A stretch of DNA of 64,000 bases from the NCBI GenBank assembly GCA_949825025.1, contig OX463782.1, positions 4,971,501-5,035,500 of the forward strand, read 5' to 3'. Positions 60,185-64,000 of this stretch are shown in pieces. How positions within the stretch are numbered: the first letter of the stretch is position 1; the number at the start of each line of letters is the position of its first letter. Under the pieces are notes generated by a model, which saw nothing but the letters and a program-made list of their open reading frames with translations, was not told the DNA's origin and made no database searches. Source of the DNA: Siphlonurus alternatus. Taxonomy: Eukaryota > Arthropoda > Insecta > Ephemeroptera > Siphlonuridae. The translations under genes and the position numbers were made by a program.

Positions 60185-60360
60185 GTAAAGGTGGAGCGTG
60201 GCGTTATGCATTGACCGGTTCTCGTTAGATCACTGAAGTCAGGCTACGTCAAGCGTGGTTAATACTTGGATGGGTGACCATTTCAAGTATAAAAATACGC
60301 CGCTTCCTTTCTGGGATAAATTCGTCTTGCTTTCCACCCAGTGCAGTGATGCACTTCCAA
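60185..60360 (+). mobile_element. 5S-derived SINE, copy with well-preserved head
   Basis: GATCACTGAAGTCAGGCTAC and TGGTTAATACTTGGATGGGTGACC (read in two parts) match the 5S rRNA internal promoter, including box C GGATGGGTGACC. The downstream body has CGCCGCTTCCTTTCTGGG and CTTTCCACCCAGTGCAG, and differs from the 20950 copy. It may be a second subfamily. It abuts a truncated MITE. Confidence 0.65.
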
Positions 60361-60435
60361 AAATCTCTCAGCCATATGTTGACAGATATTATAGTGTTCT
60401 AAATTAGCGAAGATGAACAGGCTCAGATAACGACT

Positions 60436-60580
60436 CAGACGCAGTTGTTAGACCCCTACTATTTTATTATTATTTATTTTATTTTATTTAATAATTTTTT
60501 AAGGAGTCAGACGCAGTTGTTAGGCCCCTACTATTTTATTATTATTTATTTTATTTTATTTAATAATTTTTTTAAGGAGT
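60436..60580. repeat. Tandem duplication of about 72 bp
   Basis: GACGCAGTTGTTAGACCCCT through TTTAATAATTTTTTAAGGAGT occurs twice head to tail (the second copy has GGCCCC for GACCCC and one extra T). Confidence 0.85.
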
Positions 60581-60732
60581 TTGGGGAGATTCGAGTTAAT
60601 TATTTTCTTAGCGTCCGGTCGTGTTCGAGCGAGCAAGGCAATGGGCTTACTCCGGACACTTCCCATCTTCAACACAAAGAGGTGGCCAGTTGTAATTAAA
60701 CCTCGTAATACTATGATGTACCGAACGCAAAT

Positions 60733-60830
60733 TGCCCCTGAAAGTATGCAACCCAACCAAACTTCCCCTGAAAGTATGCAACCACAACCTACATGCCCCT
60801 GAAAGTATGCAACCCGCATTACTTGCACCT
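60733..60830. repeat. Three tandem copies of a 32-bp unit
   Basis: CCCCTGAAAGTATGCAACC recurs three times at about 32-34 bp spacing, with a degenerate fourth match (ACCTGAAAGTA) near 60926. Confidence 0.8.
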
Positions 60831-60939
60831 TAATTTTATAACCCCCCTAGACCTAATTGGGAGTAAATCCGAGCATTATTTACGAAAATAATCTATTTTA
60901 TACAAAGTTATATTAATTAAGTCACACCTGAAAGTAGTT

Positions 60940-61490
60940 TGCTTGGAATGTGCTACCATATGGCATCTCCATCTATGGGAAAAATATCGAACTTCTGAAT
61001 GTCTACAATATCTGTGCTCACGTGATTCCATTTGCGGGCGGCCACCATCTTGAAACTATCGTACGCACATCTGCGCGCACTTGCGCGGATATTCGCATGC
61101 GCATTTTCGCGGACCAATCTTCTCGCGAATTTCACATCACTGCACTGAGCAGTCAGATCCCCTTTTGCAATGTTGCCTCTAAACAGAAGCAGCCAATGGG
61201 ATGGCAGCAGTCACACAAAGAAAGTTAATAAATTATAATAATTGCAAAGCATTGACGATATGCAAAAGCTTCAGCCAATCCCAGTTAGCAGAACTCTTTC
61301 TACCAATGGTAGACTTGCCTTTTTTCACCAACATTCAAACTTGAACGACAAAGAAGCTGTTGAAGTTGGTAACCATAAACTTTCCAATGGCAGGAAACAC
61401 TGTATGTATAAAAAATGGAAAAAGTAGCACTAGTACGTTGTGTGTTGCATGTCTACGTATCAGAAAACACAAATCGAAACCAACGAAAAG
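60940..61490. other. Spacer before the GC-rich block
   Basis: No gene recognised. A GC-richer patch at 61030-61130 (TGCGCGCACTTGCGCGGAT) resembles a MITE core, but ends are not clear. Confidence 0.35.
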
Positions 61491-61499
61491 ATGAACTCA

Positions 61500-62100
61500 G
61501 GGAGGAGATCCCCTAGCCGTGGAGTCACGCGGCACAAGGTCACCCCGTGTCCACGATGTCCACATTTGTGATTCAAAGTGCATGATAGAGGGCCGTAACA
61601 CATCAAAGTGACACGTAATACGTCGCAATAGCATGACGTCCTCACTACACGGCCACGACAACACACCACGCACCAACACTCGAACACACGGTGATTCGAA
61701 ACACAGGCCACACGACACCGAAGAGCCCAAATTTCCAAACGTAACCTCACGGGCGGCGTGCGCTGCCGAAACGGTGTCCGGTGTCCGGAACCGAACACGA
61801 CTCGGCAGCAACAAAAGTTCACCGGGCAAAGACGTCCACCGGCCAAGGCCAGCGCAGGGCACCGGAAGAGCTCGGAGGCCGAAAAACCCCAAAAATCTAG
61901 ATAAAAAAATTCACCCCCAGTCCCCCCCCGGACGTGGATTTTTTATTATTTTCCCGGTTACGGCGGCCACCCCCGGGAACCCCCAAGAAAAGTTTCGTCG
62001 GGTTCCGACGAACCCAGACGCTCGCCCAAAGGAAGTGCGTGCCAGCATAGGAAAACGCTGGTTAATTTTGGGGTCCCGAAAGTGATGTTTAATAATAAGG
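61500..62100. other. GC-rich transition segment, possibly ribosomal spacer
   Basis: Composition rises sharply to GC-rich, with C-runs (CCCCCAGTCCCCCCCCGG) and CpG-rich words. Open frames on both strands (128-150 codons) are low-complexity and mutually overlapping, as expected of GC-rich non-coding DNA. No 18S, 5.8S or 28S core sequence was recognised. Confidence 0.35.
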
Positions 62101-64000
62101 ACTAGGGGTGCGGGTGGTCGCCGGTCCTTTTTTTTTTTTTTTTCTCTTCTTTTTGAGAAGGAGAGTCGCGACGACGCGGTGGTGGCCAAAAATTGCACGT
62201 GTCATAAAAATGGATTTGCGCGCCATCTGTGAACTTAGTGTGGAAGTATTTCGACGGCGATCACCACTATATCTGGTGATTCTCCGAGCCGTGCTGCCAC
62301 CTGGTGGCCTTTTCTCGTACCGCCCCGGAACCTTCCAGAATGTATGATAAATAGTGCACCCTTGTGTCGGACCGGCACGAGACTCCCCCAGGAAGTCTCT
62401 ATCGAGACTCCCACTTCCGCCTCTCGGATGAAGCGAGTGAGACGTAGACCTAGCGACGACGCGGCATTACGCCCTGTCATGGCTGTCAACGTCGTGTAGA
62501 TCCGTCCGTATGTGGGCGCGTCTGAATGCCACGACCTAACTTTTTTCCCGTCGACCGCACGGTCAGCTCGGGAACCGGAGCGTTTCAATCGAGTAAGTAC
62601 GAAAAGTATTAAAATCGCGATGGAAAGGTGTCGCGACGTCATTCTCGCGAACACGCCCCTCGAACGGAGGCAGGATTTCAAATCGCGAAATGGCACCCGA
62701 AGTTGCTCAAAGAGAGGTGGGCCCGACTTTGACGTCCTCGTTGACGGAAAGCAGGCCCGCTTTCGAAAAAAGCTCTCTGTTCATTTGTGGTCCGCTCGAT
62801 TGGCCGTGTCAATCGACCGACGTCGGACCTAACCTACTCTCGTGCCCGGATGAGTTAGCAAACGTCGGGGGCGACCCCGATGATAAAGTTTCCGCGGTTC
62901 CCCCGCCCCGAGCGACCCCCCGACGGGACGCGCGTTCGCGGCGAGACGCGCGAGAGACGCGACGGATCGGTCGCTTCGTCTCGAGGCGCGTCGGCGGGCC
63001 GCCGGTCGCGTGCCACGAGAACCGCGAGGTCCGACAGACGCCGCACCGTTCCGCGGGGTCGAGGGCGGTCTCGCCCCCGCCCCGTCGGAGGAGGGACGAA
63101 AGTGGAAAAAGGGCTTCATGAACCTCCGAGAGGACCGGTCCGCCCCTCCCGCGGCGCCGAGGACGGACGCCGGAGAGGGCCCCCGGAGGCCCGCAACTTC
63201 CCCGAAATCTCGTCCCCGGCTCGAGATTTCCGCCCTCTCTCGCCCTCCGGCGCCCCTCCCGAACGGAAACTCGATTTTAGGGAGGCGGTTCCGGAAACCT
63301 CGGGAGGCCCCCCAGCCCGCGCCCCCGTCTCCCGGGTCGATTCCGGACGGGAACACCTCTGCCACGCGAAAAGAAAATCTCGCGGGCGTTTCTTACGAGG
63401 ATCCCTACGCGCGAAAAGTGCCGCTTAACTAAGGGTTACTAGGGGTGCGGGTGGTCCCCGGTCCTTTTTTTTTTTTTTTTTTTCTCTTCTTTTTGAGAAG
63501 GTGAGTCGCGACGACGCGGTGGTGGCCAAAAATTGCACGTGTCATATAAATGGATTTGCGCGCCATCTGTGAACTTAGTGTAGAAGTATTTCTACGGCGA
63601 TCGCCACTATATCTGGTGATTCTCCGAGCCGTGCTGCCACCTGGTGGCCTTTTCTCGTACCGCCCCGGAACCTTCCAGAATGTATGATAAATAGTGCACC
63701 CTTGTGTCGGACCGGCACGAGACTCCCCCAGGAAGTCTCTATCGAGAGTCCCGCTTCCGCCTCTCGGATGAAGCGAGTGAGACGTAGACCTAGCGACGAC
63801 GCGGCATTACGCCCTGTCATGGCTGTCAACGTCATGTAGATCCGTCCGTATGTGAGCGCATCTGAATGCCACGACCTAACTTTTTTCCCGTCGACCGCAC
63901 GGTCAGCTCGGGAAACGGAGCGTTTCAATCGAGTAAGTACGAAAAGTATTAAAATCGCAATGGAAAGGTGTCGCGACGTCATTCTCGCGAACACGCCCCT
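62101..64000. repeat. GC-rich tandem repeat of about 1.34-kb period
   Basis: The segment beginning CTAGGGGTGCGGGTGGT at 62102 returns at 63439 and stays about 98% identical to the window end, over 560 bp. Shared landmarks are a T-run followed by CTCTTCTTTTTGAGAAGG, GGATTTGCGCGCCATCTGTG, GTACCGCCCCGGAACCTTCC, GTGTCGGACCGGCACGAGAC and GTCGACCGCACGGTCAGCTC. Between the copies (62670-63435) is a very GC-rich unique stretch (GAGCGACCCCCCGACGGGAC). Ribosomal intergenic or external transcribed spacer is one reading; a satellite is another. Paired open frames in the copies differ almost only at amino-acid-changing sites, against coding. Confidence 0.6.

Noticed and set aside
60185..60300. Functional 5S rRNA gene
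   Set aside because: Only the internal promoter part matches; the 5' third and the 3' helix are missing, there is no terminator T-run, and the body resembles a retroposon.
62235..62696. 153-codon minus-strand frame repeated as a 139-codon frame at 63575-63994
   Set aside because: The two copies differ by about eight amino acids, with almost every nucleotide difference changing the protein; this argues against coding constraint. The frames lie in a GC-rich tandem repeat.
61460..63432. Many long overlapping open frames on both strands in the GC-rich block
   Set aside because: Low stop-codon density is expected at this composition; the peptides are Arg/Pro/Gly low complexity and no frame shows a family motif.

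Overview
The window is nuclear DNA of an animal, most likely a marine invertebrate. The genes are split by GT-AG introns, intergenic DNA is very AT-rich, exons of the best-preserved genes are GC-rich, and the recognisable genes are metazoan: two actins, NSUN6, three FLVCR-type transporters and a UDP-glucuronosyltransferase tail exon. Palindromic non-autonomous DNA transposons are abundant and there is a 5S-rRNA-derived SINE family. I cannot fix the phylum from sequence alone.

Layout. 1-1.0 kb holds one internal exon of an unrecognised Ser/Gly-rich protein on the + strand. 5-8.9 kb holds a divergent actin on the - strand (4 exons, 361 aa). 10.3-11.6 kb is a 5'-truncated non-LTR retrotransposon. 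12.6-16.0 kb is a canonical actin on the + strand (4 exons, 376 aa). 16.6-18.8 kb is a 142-bp satellite built on CAAGAT/ATCTTG words; a second, shorter-period array of the same words lies at 26.5-27.1 kb. 19-25 kb is mostly transposon remnants. 28.5-33.4 kb is a complete NSUN6 tRNA methyltransferase on the - strand (10 exons, 450 aa). 36.1-40.7 kb and 46.3-51.5 kb are two head-to-tail FLVCR-like genes on the - strand (7 exons each, 455 and 449 aa). A third copy on the + strand (55.2-59.2 kb) has the first six exons but no visible last exon. An orphan UDP-glucuronosyltransferase terminal exon lies at 53.1 kb. From 61.5 kb the composition changes to GC-rich, with a repeat of about 1.34-kb period, possibly ribosomal spacer.

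Main points. (1) The two divergently transcribed actins share two of their three intron positions exactly (the first is offset by the D-loop change) and all intron phases. The first 287 bp of exon 2 in the divergent copy is about 98% identical to the canonical copy, with only synonymous differences. The rest of that gene is strongly diverged, which points to a gene-conversion tract with sharp edges. At one edge the divergent actin has lost seven residues of the DNase-I-binding loop. Its ancestral start codon has also become CTG, with a new ATG five codons downstream. (2) The three FLVCR genes have identical intron phases and arose by local duplication. (3) Short palindromic elements with TTAA, TTA/TAA, TA or 8-bp target duplications fill introns and spacers and account for many open frames that are not genes.

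All exon joins were made by eye from splice consensus, frame and family similarity; none is supported by transcripts here.
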